This document shows positions 7,933 through 16,641 of a DNA stretch of 36,569 bases, one piece after another. Positions within the stretch are counted from its first letter, which is position 1, and each line of letters starts with the position of its first letter. A model generated the notes under the pieces. It did not search any database. It was given only the letters and a program-made list of their open reading frames with translations, and was not told where the DNA came from. The stretch spans positions 251,538 through 288,106 of the forward strand of contig CALKTH010000009.1 in NCBI GenBank assembly GCA_937997485.1, in the 5' to 3' direction. Origin of the DNA: an uncultured Acidimicrobiales bacterium. GTDB taxonomy: Bacteria > Actinomycetota > Acidimicrobiia > Acidimicrobiales > SZUA-35. A program made the translations under genes and the position numbers.

Positions 7933-8816
7933 TGACTGCACCCGTCGTGAATCGGCGTCCGTTTGGCCGGTGGTTCCGGGAAATTGGATGGCGCCACGTC
8001 GTCGGTGTCGCTGCGCTGATCTTCTCGCTCTTTCCCGTGCTCTTCATCATCTCCTCATCACTCAACGCATCGGGAAGCCTGAGCAGCTCGGGCTTCTTCC
8101 CGTCCGAGTTCTCACTGATCAACTACCGAGATCTGCTCAGCGGAGAGGATGCGCCCTTCCTGAGCTGGCTCTGGAACACGATGCTCGTGGCCGGCGGCGC
8201 GGCCATCGCCAACACGGCCATCGCGGCCTTTGCCAGCTACGCCTTCAGCCGCATGCGCTTCGCCGGCCGCCGGGCGGGTCTGCTGAGCATCCTCCTCATC
8301 CAGATGTTCCCCACGACGCTGCTGTTCGTTGCGCTCTTCGTGCTCGTTGGCGATATTGGTGACATCTTCCCCGGCCTCGGGTTGGGCTCCCGTCTGATGT
8401 TGTTCATCATCTATCTGGGCGGCGCCCTTGGTGTGAACACATGGCTGATCAAGGGCTACTTCGACACCATTCCTCGGGATCTCGACGAGTCAGCGATCAT
8501 CGACGGGGCCACGCACGCCCAGATCTTCTTCCGGGTGATCTTGCCGCTGGCGGCACCGATCCTTGCCGTCGTCGCGCTCATCACCTTCGTGTTCACGATC
8601 AATGAGTTCCTCGTCGCCTCCGTCGTCCTCGGTCAGGGTGACGCGGAGAACTTCACGCTCGCCGTTGGCATGTTCCGCTTCGTCGACGGACAGGGCGGCG
8701 AATGGGGGCAGTTCGCTGCCGGCTCGGTGATGTCCGGTGTGCCGGTAGTGGCCCTGTTCCTCTTCCTCCAGAAGTACATCGTGTCCGGCTTCACCGCCGG
8801 CGCGGTCAAGGGCTGA
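7932..8816 (+). CDS. malG: MalG-type sugar ABC permease
   Basis: A 294-residue permease starting at ATG 7932, which overlaps the malF stop by one base. The same frame is open far upstream, but only this start gives MalG-like length and an N-terminus running into the first helix (VVGVAALIFSLFPVLFIISSSL). Six membrane helices are predicted. The cytoplasmic EAA loop is DLDESAIIDGATHAQIFFRVILPLAAPIL. It would pair with the MalF-type subunit to form the translocation path. No ATP-binding (MalK-type) subunit is encoded nearby, so a shared ATPase elsewhere in the genome must energise it (inference). Confidence 0.9.
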   Translation: MTAPVVNRRPFGRWFREIGWRHVVGVAALIFSLFPVLFIISSSLNASGSLSSSGFFPSEFSLINYRDLLSGEDAPFLSWLWNTMLVAGGAAIANTAIAAFASYAFSRMRFAGRRAGLLSILLIQMFPTTLLFVALFVLVGDIGDIFPGLGLGSRLMLFIIYLGGALGVNTWLIKGYFDTIPRDLDESAIIDGATHAQIFFRVILPLAAPILAVVALITFVFTINEFLVASVVLGQGDAENFTLAVGMFRFVDGQGGEWGQFAAGSVMSGVPVVALFLFLQKYIVSGFTAGAVKG

Positions 8817-8850
8817 AGGGCAACGGACCGAGCGCCGATAGGAACACACC

Positions 8851-10677
8851 ATGATGCAGCCTCATCACGACCCATCTGCCCGCTACGTCGATCAACCCCG
8901 GCCATCGCTGGGCGACACCGTGACGGTGTCGGTCGAGCTCCCCGCTGCCGACGACGGCAGCACCATGCCAGTGAAGCGCTCGTGGCTTCGAGGCATGCGG
9001 GACGGAGAGCAGTTCTGGGCCGAGGGCACGGCGGACGGTCATCACCTGCGATTCGAGCTCGAGTGCACGCAAGACGTGCAGAACTACCGCTTCTACTTGG
9101 AGACCGAAGACGGCCCCCGCTGGCTCAACGGCGGCGGGCTCATCGACTGGGACCCAACCGACCGCGAGGACTTCCGCCTCCTGACCACCGGTGGTGCCCC
9201 CGAATGGGTTCCGGACCTCGTTTGGTACCAGATCTTTCCTGATCGCTTCGCGACGACGAGCCAGTATCGGCACAACGACCACCCAACCGACACGTCATGG
9301 GCTCGGTGGAGCGAGTGGGACGAGCCAGTCACGTCCGACCGGGGCGACAGTGGCATGGACATCATGCATCAGCTCTACGGCGGCGATCTCGACGGCATCA
9401 CGGCCCACCTCGATCATCTGATCTCGCTCGGGATCGGCGGCGTCTACCTCACGCCCGTCTTTCCCGCGCGCTCCAACCATCGATACGACGCGTCCACGTT
9501 CAGCTTCGTTGATCCGGTGTTGGGTGGCGACGAGGCGCTCATTCGCCTTGCTCAGGCGGCCGACCGGGCCGGTTTGCGAGTGATGACCGACCTGACGCTC
9601 AACCACACGGGCGACGTGCACGAGTGGTTCCAGGCGGCACAGGCCGACGCTTCCAGCCCTGAAGCGGACTTCTACTTCTTCACCGAGCACCCCGATCGGT
9701 ACGAGAGCTGGCTCGGCATCGACAGCCTGCCCAAACTGGATCATCGCAACGCAGAGATGCGGCGGCGGTACTACGAAGGTCCCGACTCCCACCTTGCCCA
9801 GTATCTGAAGAAACCGTTCGACATGGCGGGTTGGCGGATCGATGTGGCAAACATGACTGGACGCCTCGGCCCCATCGATTCGAATCAGGACGTGGCGCAG
9901 GCGGCTCGCCGCACCATGGACGAGCTGGATCCTGACAAGTGGCTGGTCGGCGAGCACTTTTTCGACGCCACGCTCGACGCTCCGGGCAACGGATGGCATG
10001 GCGTCATGAACTACGCCGGCATCACGCGCCCCATCGCGTCGTGGCTCGGCAAGTTCACCGCTCTCGGCGCCTTCATGCCCGGCCCGGGCCAACCACCCCG
10101 CGACGGTGTGCAGATGGCCCGTGCCATGGACGCCGTCCGGGCCGCCACGCCATGGCAAGTCACCGTGGGTTCCATGAGCCTGCTCTCCTCCCATGACACG
10201 GCCCGCTGGCGCACGATGTGCAACAGCGATGAGGCCGCACGCATGGGCTTTGCGCTTCTTTTGTGCCTGCCTGGAGCGCCCACGTTCTTCTACGGCGACG
10301 AGATCGGTCTGACGGGCGACAGCTCCGAGCAGGCCCGCCGGACCATGCCCTGGGACGAAAGCCAGTGGGACCGCACGTTCCTCGACTGGTATCGCTCGGT
10401 CATTGCGGTCCGAAACGACCACGTCGCGCTGCGCCACGGCGGTTTCCGGTGGGTGCACACCGACAGCGAAGCGGTCGTGTTCCTTCGCGAGACCGCGGAC
10501 GAGCGCATGCTGATCCGCGCTGCCCGCACGGCCACCGGCCCCCTGGCGCTCTCCCCTGCCTCGTTGCGGGCCAGCCGTGCGGACGGCGTTTTCAACGCCG
10601 ATGACCTCGACACTGCGAACGGCGCCTTCGTGCTGCCTGGTGACGGCCCCACCCTCCAGATCTGGAAACTGACATGA
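8851..10677 (+). CDS. GH13 alpha-glucan hydrolase (neopullulanase/cyclomaltodextrinase-like)
   Basis: A 608-residue cytoplasmic enzyme without a signal peptide. AGGA at 8840-8843 supports the ATG at 8851. An N-terminal beta domain (about 1-118, CBM34-like) precedes the (beta/alpha)8 barrel beginning PDLVWYQIFPDRF. The four GH13 regions are visible: DLTLNH (247-252), GWRIDVANM (327-335, nucleophile D331), GEHF (acid/base E368) and LLSSHD (transition-state Asp D449). The CBM34-type N-domain and WYQIFPDRF point to the neopullulanase/cyclomaltodextrinase/maltogenic amylase group, which hydrolyses short alpha-1,4-glucans taken up into the cell. It follows malG by 34 bp and overlaps the GH57 gene by four bases, so it belongs to the same operon. 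Exact specificity cannot be read. Confidence 0.9.
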   Translation: MMQPHHDPSARYVDQPRPSLGDTVTVSVELPAADDGSTMPVKRSWLRGMRDGEQFWAEGTADGHHLRFELECTQDVQNYRFYLETEDGPRWLNGGGLIDWDPTDREDFRLLTTGGAPEWVPDLVWYQIFPDRFATTSQYRHNDHPTDTSWARWSEWDEPVTSDRGDSGMDIMHQLYGGDLDGITAHLDHLISLGIGGVYLTPVFPARSNHRYDASTFSFVDPVLGGDEALIRLAQAADRAGLRVMTDLTLNHTGDVHEWFQAAQADASSPEADFYFFTEHPDRYESWLGIDSLPKLDHRNAEMRRRYYEGPDSHLAQYLKKPFDMAGWRIDVANMTGRLGPIDSNQDVAQAARRTMDELDPDKWLVGEHFFDATLDAPGNGWHGVMNYAGITRPIASWLGKFTALGAFMPGPGQPPRDGVQMARAMDAVRAATPWQVTVGSMSLLSSHDTARWRTMCNSDEAARMGFALLLCLPGAPTFFYGDEIGLTGDSSEQARRTMPWDESQWDRTFLDWYRSVIAVRNDHVALRHGGFRWVHTDSEAVVFLRETADERMLIRAARTATGPLALSPASLRASRADGVFNADDLDTANGAFVLPGDGPTLQIWKLT

Positions 10678-13600
10678 CGATTCGCCTGCCCGTCCTGCTC
10701 CTCACGCTCGCCCTCATCGCAGCGGCGTGTACGAGCAGCGACTCGCAGGCGAATGACAGTCTCAGCGGCGGCGAGGTCTCTTCGGCTTCTTCGTCGACAA
10801 CGCACGACGAGTCGGAGCAATCCGACTCGTCCCAGAAGGAGAGCGACGGCAGCTCGCCGGAACCGATCGATCTCAACGTTGCCCTGATCTGGCACCAGCA
10901 CCAGCCGCGCTACCCCGTGGTGGACGGCATCATCACCAAGCCATGGGTCCGCCTCCATGCGGCGAAGGACTACGTGGATATGGCCACGCTCGTCGAGGAG
11001 TTCCCCGAACTGGAGCTGACGATCAATCTCACGCCGGTGCTGCTCGATCAGCTGGTTGAGTTGGAGTCCGGCGTTCGAGACTCGTACTGGGTGGCGGCCG
11101 CCACCCCGATCGAGGAACTGGACGATCGCACCCGTCAGTTCCTACGCGATCGTTTCTTCGACGTGAACCCTGTGGTGCTCGAACAGTTCCCCCGCTATCG
11201 ACAACTTCGAGCCAAGCGGGACGAGGGCGCCGACTACGACGACCAAGATCTACAGGACCTACGAACCCTTTTTCATCTGGCATGGCTCGATCCCGAGATG
11301 CCGGAGTACGAAGCGCTCCTCCCCCGTGCCCTCCTCGCCGATCCCGGGTTCACCGACGCCGACACCGCAGCCCTGTTGGCCGGGCACGAACGACTTGTCG
11401 CTGAGGTGATTCCCACCCACGCCCGCCTGTGGGAGTCGGAGCAGATCGAGATCATCACCACACCGTTGGCGCACCCGATCCTTCCACTCCTCGCCGACAC
11501 GTCCCTGGCGCTCGAAGGAGACCCGTCCGCCTTGCTCCCTCGCGACGCGTTCCGGGAATACGGCGACGCCGAGGAACAGGTGCGCCGAGGCCTCGATCGG
11601 GCGGAACAGCTTCTCGGACAGCGACCGAACGGCATGTGGCCGGGGGAGGGAGCGGTGGCACAAACAGTGATGCCGATCTTCGCCGAGGCCGGTGTTTCCT
11701 GGGTGGCCACGGGCGAAGATGTCCTGGCCCAGTCACTTCATCTGGGCGGCTTCAGCCGAGACGAGAACGACCTGGTGCTCGAGGCGGCCGAGCTGTACCA
11801 ACCACGTGTTGTCAGCACTCGCCAGGGCGACGTGCACATGTTCTTCCGGGACAACCGGATCTCCGACCTCATCGGCTTCGAGTATTCCGGCCGGCCGGCG
11901 GCGGAAGCGGCCGATGACCTCGTGACCCGACTGCTGGCCATCCGGGAAGCGTTGGACGGAACCGAGGGTGGGCACACTCCGCTCGTCACGATCGTGCTGG
12001 ACGGCGAGAACGCGTGGGAGCACTACCCGAACGACGGGCGGGACTTCCTCCGAGCGCTGTACACCCGCCTCACCACCACCGACGGGATCGCCACGACCAC
12101 CCCGTCGCGCTTTCTTGCCGACCACTCCGAGAGCGTTGCGCCGCTGGAGGAGGTGTTCCCGGCAGCCTGGTTCAGCCCGGATTTTGCAACGTGGATCGGT
12201 GAAGCCGAGGAGCAACGGGCGTGGGAGCTGTTGCGCCGAGCCCGCCTGGCTCTTCGATCGGCCGAACAATCGGGCGACCTCACCGCTGAGCAACGGGAGG
12301 CGGCGACGCGGACCATGCTTGAAGCCGAAGGTTCGGATTGGTTCTGGTGGTACGGATCGGATCAGGACTCGGGCGACGACCGCTCATTCGACGATGCGTA
12401 TCGAGAGCTCCTGGGTCAGGTCTACGACGCCATCGACGAACCCCGTCCCCGTTGGGTGAGCGTGCCAATCATTCCTGATCCGGCCGTGGAGCCAGACACG
12501 GTCTCGACCGAGGCTCGCACGATCGAGATCGACGGCAACCCGGCCGACTGGGAAGGGGCGACGTCGATCGTGGCGCCCGACAGCGCCGGTGATCTCCTCG
12601 AAGTCGGCGTGGCCATCGACGAAGACCATCTCGCCATTCGGCTCAATGGATCCCTCGGTGATGAGTTCGAGATCTATCTCCGGGCGCCGCGAGGAACGTC
12701 CCGCCGAGGGACGACGTTTGACGATCAGCTGTTGGGCTTCGATGCCACGCACCTCATCAGAACTGACGGCGCCGGTGGCGCCTGCGTGTCCAGCGTGTTG
12801 CTCCCGGTGAGCTCCGTTGGTGAGCTGCCCCGGCGGTGCGAACCGGTGCCGTTCGCCGAGTCCGAGTCGGGAATCGAACTCTCGATCCCAACGAGCGAGG
12901 TGGGTGCACTGGCAGCCGGCGACCGTGTGTTCCTTCGCATGCGGGGCGACGGCGCGCGACTCGCTCCGGCCGAAGGTCCTCTGGCCATCCCGGTCCCCGA
13001 CATCGCCGGATCCGATCCGTTGCTCGACGTGATCGATCCAGCCGACGATGACACAGGCCCCGGAACCACCACGTATCCGACCGACCCGGTCTTCGTGGCG
13101 GGCAGTTACGACCTGCGGGGGCTGCAAGCGGGAACCAGCGGTGACGACGTGGTGTTCTCCTTCGAAGTGGCTGCCGCGGTGTCGAACCCATGGGGGTCGC
13201 CGACGGGGCTCTCCATCCAGACGTTTGATGTCTACCTCGATGTCGATCCCGGGGCTGGTACCGGCCGTTCTGAGCTCCTCGACGGCCGAGCGGCGTCGCT
13301 CCCGGCCACGTTCGGGTGGGAAGCGGCCGTGACGGTAGAGGGCTGGGACGCTGCCGTGGCAACAGCAGAAGGCGACGGCACGTACACCGAAGCCGGTCCG
13401 ACCATGTCGGTGTCTGTACTCGGTGCTGAGGGGCGAGTCACGGTGCGGGTGCCCCGATCCTCGCTGCCGGACGATCTCGACCTGACGACCGCAGGCATCG
13501 CCGTCGCCGTGCTCAGCCAGGAGGGCTTCCCCACCCCAGGCGTCCGACGGGTCCGAGACGTTGCCCCCTCAGCCAGCCAGTGGCAGTTGGGCGGTGGCGC

Positions 13601-13694
13601 CACCACTCGGGTGATCGACGCCTTGGATTCACTCGAAGGTTCGAGCGTGGACGCCCTTGCCGCTGGCACGATCCCCGTGATCGTCTCTCGCTGA
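10674..13694 (+). CDS. GH57 glycoside hydrolase lipoprotein (amylopullulanase-like)
   Basis: A 1006-residue secreted lipoprotein. The signal peptide MTIRLPVLLLTLALIAAAC (lipidated C19) is followed by a Ser/Glu/Asp-rich linker to about 65. The GH57 catalytic domain shows WHQHQPRY (73-80), KPWVRLHAAKDY (89-100), TTPLAHPILPLL (262-273), GMWPGEGAV (320-328, likely nucleophile E325), FFRDNRISDLIGFEY (390-404, likely acid Asp) and LDGENAWEHY (442-451). After it come a CBM9/DOMON-like beta domain from about 615 (IDGNPADWEG) and a domain resembling the glucodextranase C-terminal module (about 790-990). GH57 members cut alpha-1,4 and sometimes alpha-1,6 links in starch or glycogen. Placed outside the cell, it would feed the MalEFG importer. 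Its ATG overlaps the GH13 stop (ATGA). Confidence 0.9.
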   Translation: MTIRLPVLLLTLALIAAACTSSDSQANDSLSGGEVSSASSSTTHDESEQSDSSQKESDGSSPEPIDLNVALIWHQHQPRYPVVDGIITKPWVRLHAAKDYVDMATLVEEFPELELTINLTPVLLDQLVELESGVRDSYWVAAATPIEELDDRTRQFLRDRFFDVNPVVLEQFPRYRQLRAKRDEGADYDDQDLQDLRTLFHLAWLDPEMPEYEALLPRALLADPGFTDADTAALLAGHERLVAEVIPTHARLWESEQIEIITTPLAHPILPLLADTSLALEGDPSALLPRDAFREYGDAEEQVRRGLDRAEQLLGQRPNGMWPGEGAVAQTVMPIFAEAGVSWVATGEDVLAQSLHLGGFSRDENDLVLEAAELYQPRVVSTRQGDVHMFFRDNRISDLIGFEYSGRPAAEAADDLVTRLLAIREALDGTEGGHTPLVTIVLDGENAWEHYPNDGRDFLRALYTRLTTTDGIATTTPSRFLADHSESVAPLEEVFPAAWFSPDFATWIGEAEEQRAWELLRRARLALRSAEQSGDLTAEQREAATRTMLEAEGSDWFWWYGSDQDSGDDRSFDDAYRELLGQVYDAIDEPRPRWVSVPIIPDPAVEPDTVSTEARTIEIDGNPADWEGATSIVAPDSAGDLLEVGVAIDEDHLAIRLNGSLGDEFEIYLRAPRGTSRRGTTFDDQLLGFDATHLIRTDGAGGACVSSVLLPVSSVGELPRRCEPVPFAESESGIELSIPTSEVGALAAGDRVFLRMRGDGARLAPAEGPLAIPVPDIAGSDPLLDVIDPADDDTGPGTTTYPTDPVFVAGSYDLRGLQAGTSGDDVVFSFEVAAAVSNPWGSPTGLSIQTFDVYLDVDPGAGTGRSELLDGRAASLPATFGWEAAVTVEGWDAAVATAEGDGTYTEAGPTMSVSVLGAEGRVTVRVPRSSLPDDLDLTTAGIAVAVLSQEGFPTPGVRRVRDVAPSASQWQLGGGATTRVIDALDSLEGSSVDALAAGTIPVIVSR

Positions 13695-13731
13695 GCTCGA
13701 GGGCAGGCGTGGACAGCCGTGGACGGCGGAC

Positions 13732-14085
13732 TCAGGCGGCCCGGATGGGGCGGACGGGAGCGAGGTCGACGTTTTCCTCCTCGTGGGTGAGCGGGGCGAG
13801 GAGGCCGGCGACGGCCGCCCACAGAAGATCTTTCACCCGACCGGCATCGTGCCCGGTCAGCCGGTTGGCAACGATGACACCATCAATCATGTCGGCCATG
13901 ACCGCTGCTCGAGGCCGATGCCGAACGGTGACAGCGACGGTGGCCCCACCTTTGGCTCGACGTCGGATGGAACGATGTACGCCCTTGGCCCGGGGCGGGC
14001 TCCGGAAGGCCGGCGCATCGTGACCAGCGGCCTTCGACGCGTCGGAGAGCCGCCTGGCCGTATCGGCAAATTCAATCGAAGTCAT
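13732..14085 (-). CDS. Small conserved hypothetical protein
   Basis: 117 residues from ATG 14085, which has an AGGA-containing site (ACAGGACGG) just upstream. The frame is open further back, but that part runs antisense through the neighbouring amidotransferase gene. The protein begins MTSIEFADTARRLSDASKAAG, has a basic stretch (RSIRRRAKGG) and a conserved-looking core with RPRAAVMADMIDGVIVANRL. The pattern recalls short actinobacterial proteins of unknown function with an ADMI(E/D)GVVVANRL-like motif; this is recollection, not a search result. It is convergent with the GH57 gene and divergent from the C26 gene. No domain of known activity, membrane segment or metal motif is visible. Confidence 0.6.
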   Translation of the reverse strand: MTSIEFADTARRLSDASKAAGHDAPAFRSPPRAKGVHRSIRRRAKGGATVAVTVRHRPRAAVMADMIDGVIVANRLTGHDAGRVKDLLWAAVAGLLAPLTHEEENVDLAPVRPIRAA

Positions 14086-14102
14086 CCGTCCTGTTCCCAC
14101 GC

Positions 14103-14125
14103 ACACCATCATGACGAGGTGGTGT
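14103..14125. promoter_or_regulatory. Inverted repeat in divergent intergenic region
   Basis: ACACCA (14103-14108) and TGGTGT (14120-14125) are exact inverted arms around an 11-bp centre. They lie between the small hypothetical gene and the C26 gene. Possibly an operator; no partner regulator is evident. Confidence 0.25.
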
Positions 14126-14175
14126 GACAGTGACTTCTCCGCACCCTGAGCGCAGGACTCGGCAATGAGACCTGG

Positions 14176-14181
14176 AATACT
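14176..14181 (+). promoter_or_regulatory. Candidate -10 element for leaderless C26 gene
   Basis: AATACT lies six bases before the ATG at 14188, and no Shine-Dalgarno is present. The spacing fits a leaderless transcript. The -35 region is weak. Confidence 0.3.
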
Positions 14182-14187
14182 CAACGC

Positions 14188-14934
14188 ATGTCTTCCGCTC
14201 ACCGGCCAATGATTGCGATGACGCCTTGGCGCCGAACGCTTCCGACATGGATCCACCCCGAAAGCGACCTCTACACGCTGAATCCCGACTACGTCGCCGG
14301 AGTCGAGAAGGCGGGCGGACTCGTGATGATCATCCCGCAGGTCAGGAGCGACGAAGAGGCACGGCACGTCTTGGCCACGTTCGACGGCCTGGTGCTCTCC
14401 GGGGGCAACGATGTTGACCCGGCGCACTACGGACACGAGAACACGGCCTCCTTCGGCACCGACACCGCAGCCGATCTCAGCGATCTGGCCTTGGCAAACG
14501 CAGCCATCGCCACGGAACTGCCCTTGCTGGCGATCTGTCGAGGAGCGCAGATTGTGAACGTGGCGCTCGGCGGAACGATGGAGCAGCACATCTGGGGCCG
14601 CTCAGACGACCATCCGCACAAGGATCCAAAGGACCGCTCGGTCGAAGCGTGCGAGGCAACCCTTGCGCACCGACACCCGGTCATCCTCGAGGAAGGATGC
14701 GAGACGGCTCGGCTGTTCGGAGCCACCAAGATCAGCGCCAACTCGCTGCATCACCAGGCCATTGACGAGCCGGGGGCCGGCATCAACATCGTGGGACGCT
14801 CACCCGACGGCACCGTGGAGGTCATCGAACACGAATCCGCCCCCATGGTTGGTGTGCAATGGCACCCAGAACGCCTGGGCGGGGAGGGTCATCAGGTGCT
14901 GTTCGACTGGGTGGTGGGACAGGCCCGCTCGTGA
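14188..14934 (+). CDS. Class I glutamine amidotransferase-like hydrolase (peptidase C26, PuuD-like)
   Basis: A 248-residue protein of the gamma-glutamyl-gamma-aminobutyrate hydrolase family. The nucleophile elbow LLAICRGAQIVNV holds the catalytic Cys. GLVLSGGNDVDPAHYG is the typical C26 loop, and GVQWHPE carries the catalytic His-x-Glu pair. Residues NSLHHQAID form the substrate-side segment also seen in PuuD-type enzymes. The family cleaves gamma-glutamyl bonds of small amides, for example gamma-glutamyl-GABA from putrescine breakdown. No other Puu pathway gene is nearby, so the substrate is open. Its TGA overlaps the GTG start of the nuclease gene (GTGA), so the two are probably co-translated. 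Confidence 0.88.
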   Translation: MSSAHRPMIAMTPWRRTLPTWIHPESDLYTLNPDYVAGVEKAGGLVMIIPQVRSDEEARHVLATFDGLVLSGGNDVDPAHYGHENTASFGTDTAADLSDLALANAAIATELPLLAICRGAQIVNVALGGTMEQHIWGRSDDHPHKDPKDRSVEACEATLAHRHPVILEEGCETARLFGATKISANSLHHQAIDEPGAGINIVGRSPDGTVEVIEHESAPMVGVQWHPERLGGEGHQVLFDWVVGQARS

Positions 14935-15908
14935 GCGAGCAGATCCCAGAGGCACCTCGGCTGAACCCAGCCCAACAGCAGGTCTTGGACGAGCTTGGCA
15001 GTACGGACCGGCCCACGTTTCGCGACGACCTCCGGGATCACTTGCGCCACGAGATCGAAGAGGCGATCGCTCCCCTCCTCGACGCACACCATCACATCAC
15101 CGTGGACCAGCCGCTCTTCCTCTCCAAGCGAAAGCTCAGCCTGGTGCATGGTTGCGAAGCTCGCTATCTCGCTGATCTCACCGATGAGTTCTCGTGGTCC
15201 ATCCCAGCCGCACGAGGCACCGTGGCCCACAAGGCCATCGAAATCCTCATCACCCGCCGGGGGAATCCCACGCCTCTCGATCTCGTGAACGACGCCATGG
15301 ATCGCCTGGAGCTCGACGAGCGAAGCCTTGGAGAGTTCATCCGGGGCCTCGACGAGGCCGAGCGGGCCGAGCTGGTCGGTTCGGTCAATGACTTCGTCTC
15401 AACGTTCGTTGAGTCGTTTCCACCGATCAAGCGGCAGTGGGTGCCTGTGGCGGAGTCCCGCAGCCGGGCCAATCTCTGCAACGACCGCGTGGTGCTGCAG
15501 GGAGTCACTGATCTCAGCCTGGGCCGTTCCCGAGGGAACGAGGCAGGCAAGGTCCTGATCGATCTCAAGACAGGGCGCCCTCAAGCGGGCCACATCGATG
15601 ACCTCCGGTTCTATGCGTTTCTCGAAACCCTGAAGTTCGGAGTCCCGCCCCGCCTGCTCGTGAACTACCTGCTGGAGTCTGGGGAGCCGCGCAAGGAGCA
15701 GGTCACGGAGGACATGCTCTGGACCACCGGCAAGCGCGTGGTCGACGCGGTGGAGAAACTGCTGGCCTTGGAGACCGGAGAACGGGAGGCCCGACGGACG
15801 CCCAGCGGCGTCTGCCGGTTCTGTCCCATCCAGTCCGATTGTGCGGAGGGAACGCAGCACCTCGCCGTGCTCGACGACGCTGTCGCTCCTGCCTCGCCGA
15901 TCAGCTGA
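14931..15908 (+). CDS. RecB/Cas4/AddB-like PD-(D/E)XK nuclease with predicted Fe-S cluster
   Basis: 325 residues from GTG 14931, which overlaps the previous stop. A longer in-frame ATG lies inside the amidotransferase gene and is unlikely. The nuclease core shows GTVAHKAIE (motif I His at about 100), GVTDLSL (D194) and VLIDLKTG (D211 and K213), followed by DDLRFYAFLE (QxxxY-like helix). One cysteine at 75 (VHGCEARY) and three at 295, 298 and 304 (CRFCPIQSDC) give the one-plus-three arrangement that holds a 4Fe-4S cluster in AddB- and Cas4-type nucleases. It is a stand-alone domain without helicase and without CRISPR genes. Its role is probably DNA end processing or repair (inference). Confidence 0.85.
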   Translation: MSEQIPEAPRLNPAQQQVLDELGSTDRPTFRDDLRDHLRHEIEEAIAPLLDAHHHITVDQPLFLSKRKLSLVHGCEARYLADLTDEFSWSIPAARGTVAHKAIEILITRRGNPTPLDLVNDAMDRLELDERSLGEFIRGLDEAERAELVGSVNDFVSTFVESFPPIKRQWVPVAESRSRANLCNDRVVLQGVTDLSLGRSRGNEAGKVLIDLKTGRPQAGHIDDLRFYAFLETLKFGVPPRLLVNYLLESGEPRKEQVTEDMLWTTGKRVVDAVEKLLALETGEREARRTPSGVCRFCPIQSDCAEGTQHLAVLDDAVAPASPIS

Positions 15909-15914
15909 TCAGCT
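15899..15914. repeat. Overlapping palindromes at convergent stops
   Basis: GATCAGCTGATC (15899-15910) and AGCTGATCAGCT (15903-15914) overlap each other. They lie across the back-to-back stop codons of the nuclease and MOSC genes. A short CAGCTCGT tandem repeat follows. It may act as a compact two-way end signal, but there is no loop or U-tract. Confidence 0.3.
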
Positions 15915-16607
15915 CGTCAGCTCGTCACCCACGTTGACGACGCCGGCGGAGAGCACTCGAGCGCCGACAGAGAGCAGGTTGTTTCTCGTCTTGATGAGAT
16001 CCTTCAGCACCGACAGATCTCGCTCCAACCCCGGCTGTGGACGGGTGACCATGACGCAGCGATCGATCTGCTTGATCACATCGATCTCGGCCGACCCGAG
16101 ACGGACCTGCGAACCGACCAGAGCGTCTTCGCCGCCGCCCTCGACCACAACATTCGTCCGGAATCGACGGATGTCTCGATCACCGAGCGTGTCGGTACCC
16201 ACGATGGACAGCTGTGACTTGCCGCTGTCGTGGAACGATCCGCTCGGCCCCTGCCAGCTCACCCAGTCCGCATCGTTCTCAACGTCCATGGGGTTCTCGT
16301 AGGTCGCGCCCTCGTCGCTCGGACGCACAAGTTGCACGTCCTTGCCCAGCCAGGAAGAGAGCGCTGCGTCGTCAGCCGTCTCGGTGCCATCTGGCAGCGA
16401 GATGACCACCTCGCCGTTGGCCTCGACTCGGGCCGACGCGAACAACAAGTCTGGCTCGCGGCGGGCAGTGAGGACCGTGTCGGTCTCGGCATGGAACAGG
16501 CCCCACTGCCGATCGCCACCGAGACCGGCGTCGCCGATCTCGATCGAATCGACTCGTTCCCCGCCAAGAGATTTCACCGGATAGCGCCACAGTTCGAGAA
16601 CTCGCAT
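15909..16607 (-). CDS. MOSC domain-containing protein
   Basis: A 232-residue protein with an N-terminal MOSC beta-barrel segment (RVLELWRYPVKSLGGERVDSIE) and a C-terminal MOSC domain with the conserved cysteine C184 in QIDRCVMVTRPQP. MOSC proteins transfer or reduce sulfur-bearing or N-hydroxylated substrates with molybdenum cofactor (YiiM, YcbX, mARC types), or bind sulfur, as in Moco sulfurases. The overall plan MRV-x-LWRYPVKS resembles YcbX-like single proteins, but there is no fused ferredoxin. Its stop abuts the nuclease stop without a gap. The Mo-hydroxylase-related cluster lies about 7 kb away, so a functional link is possible but unproven. Confidence 0.85.
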   Translation of the reverse strand: MRVLELWRYPVKSLGGERVDSIEIGDAGLGGDRQWGLFHAETDTVLTARREPDLLFASARVEANGEVVISLPDGTETADDAALSSWLGKDVQLVRPSDEGATYENPMDVENDADWVSWQGPSGSFHDSGKSQLSIVGTDTLGDRDIRRFRTNVVVEGGGEDALVGSQVRLGSAEIDVIKQIDRCVMVTRPQPGLERDLSVLKDLIKTRNNLLSVGARVLSAGVVNVGDELTS

Positions 16608-16641
16608 CCCGGCACCCTAGCCAGTCGCTCGGAACGGGTTG

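Noticed and set aside
6250..7941. A 563-codon open frame on the minus strand opposite malE/malF
   Set aside because: It is antisense to well-supported permease and binding-protein genes, and its composition (Glu/Arg/Gly/His-rich, no domains) is typical of a shadow frame in high-GC DNA.
9295..10458. A 387-codon minus-strand frame opposite the GH13 gene
   Set aside because: The GH13 gene carries all four family motifs. The antisense frame has none.
14859..14930. Longer N-terminus for the Fe-S nuclease
   Set aside because: These 24 codons lie inside the C26 gene, and the GTGA overlap at 14931 is the usual coupled start.
14931..15908. Cas4 of a CRISPR system
   Set aside because: The nuclease has Cas4-like motifs, but no cas1, cas2 or repeat array exists in the window.
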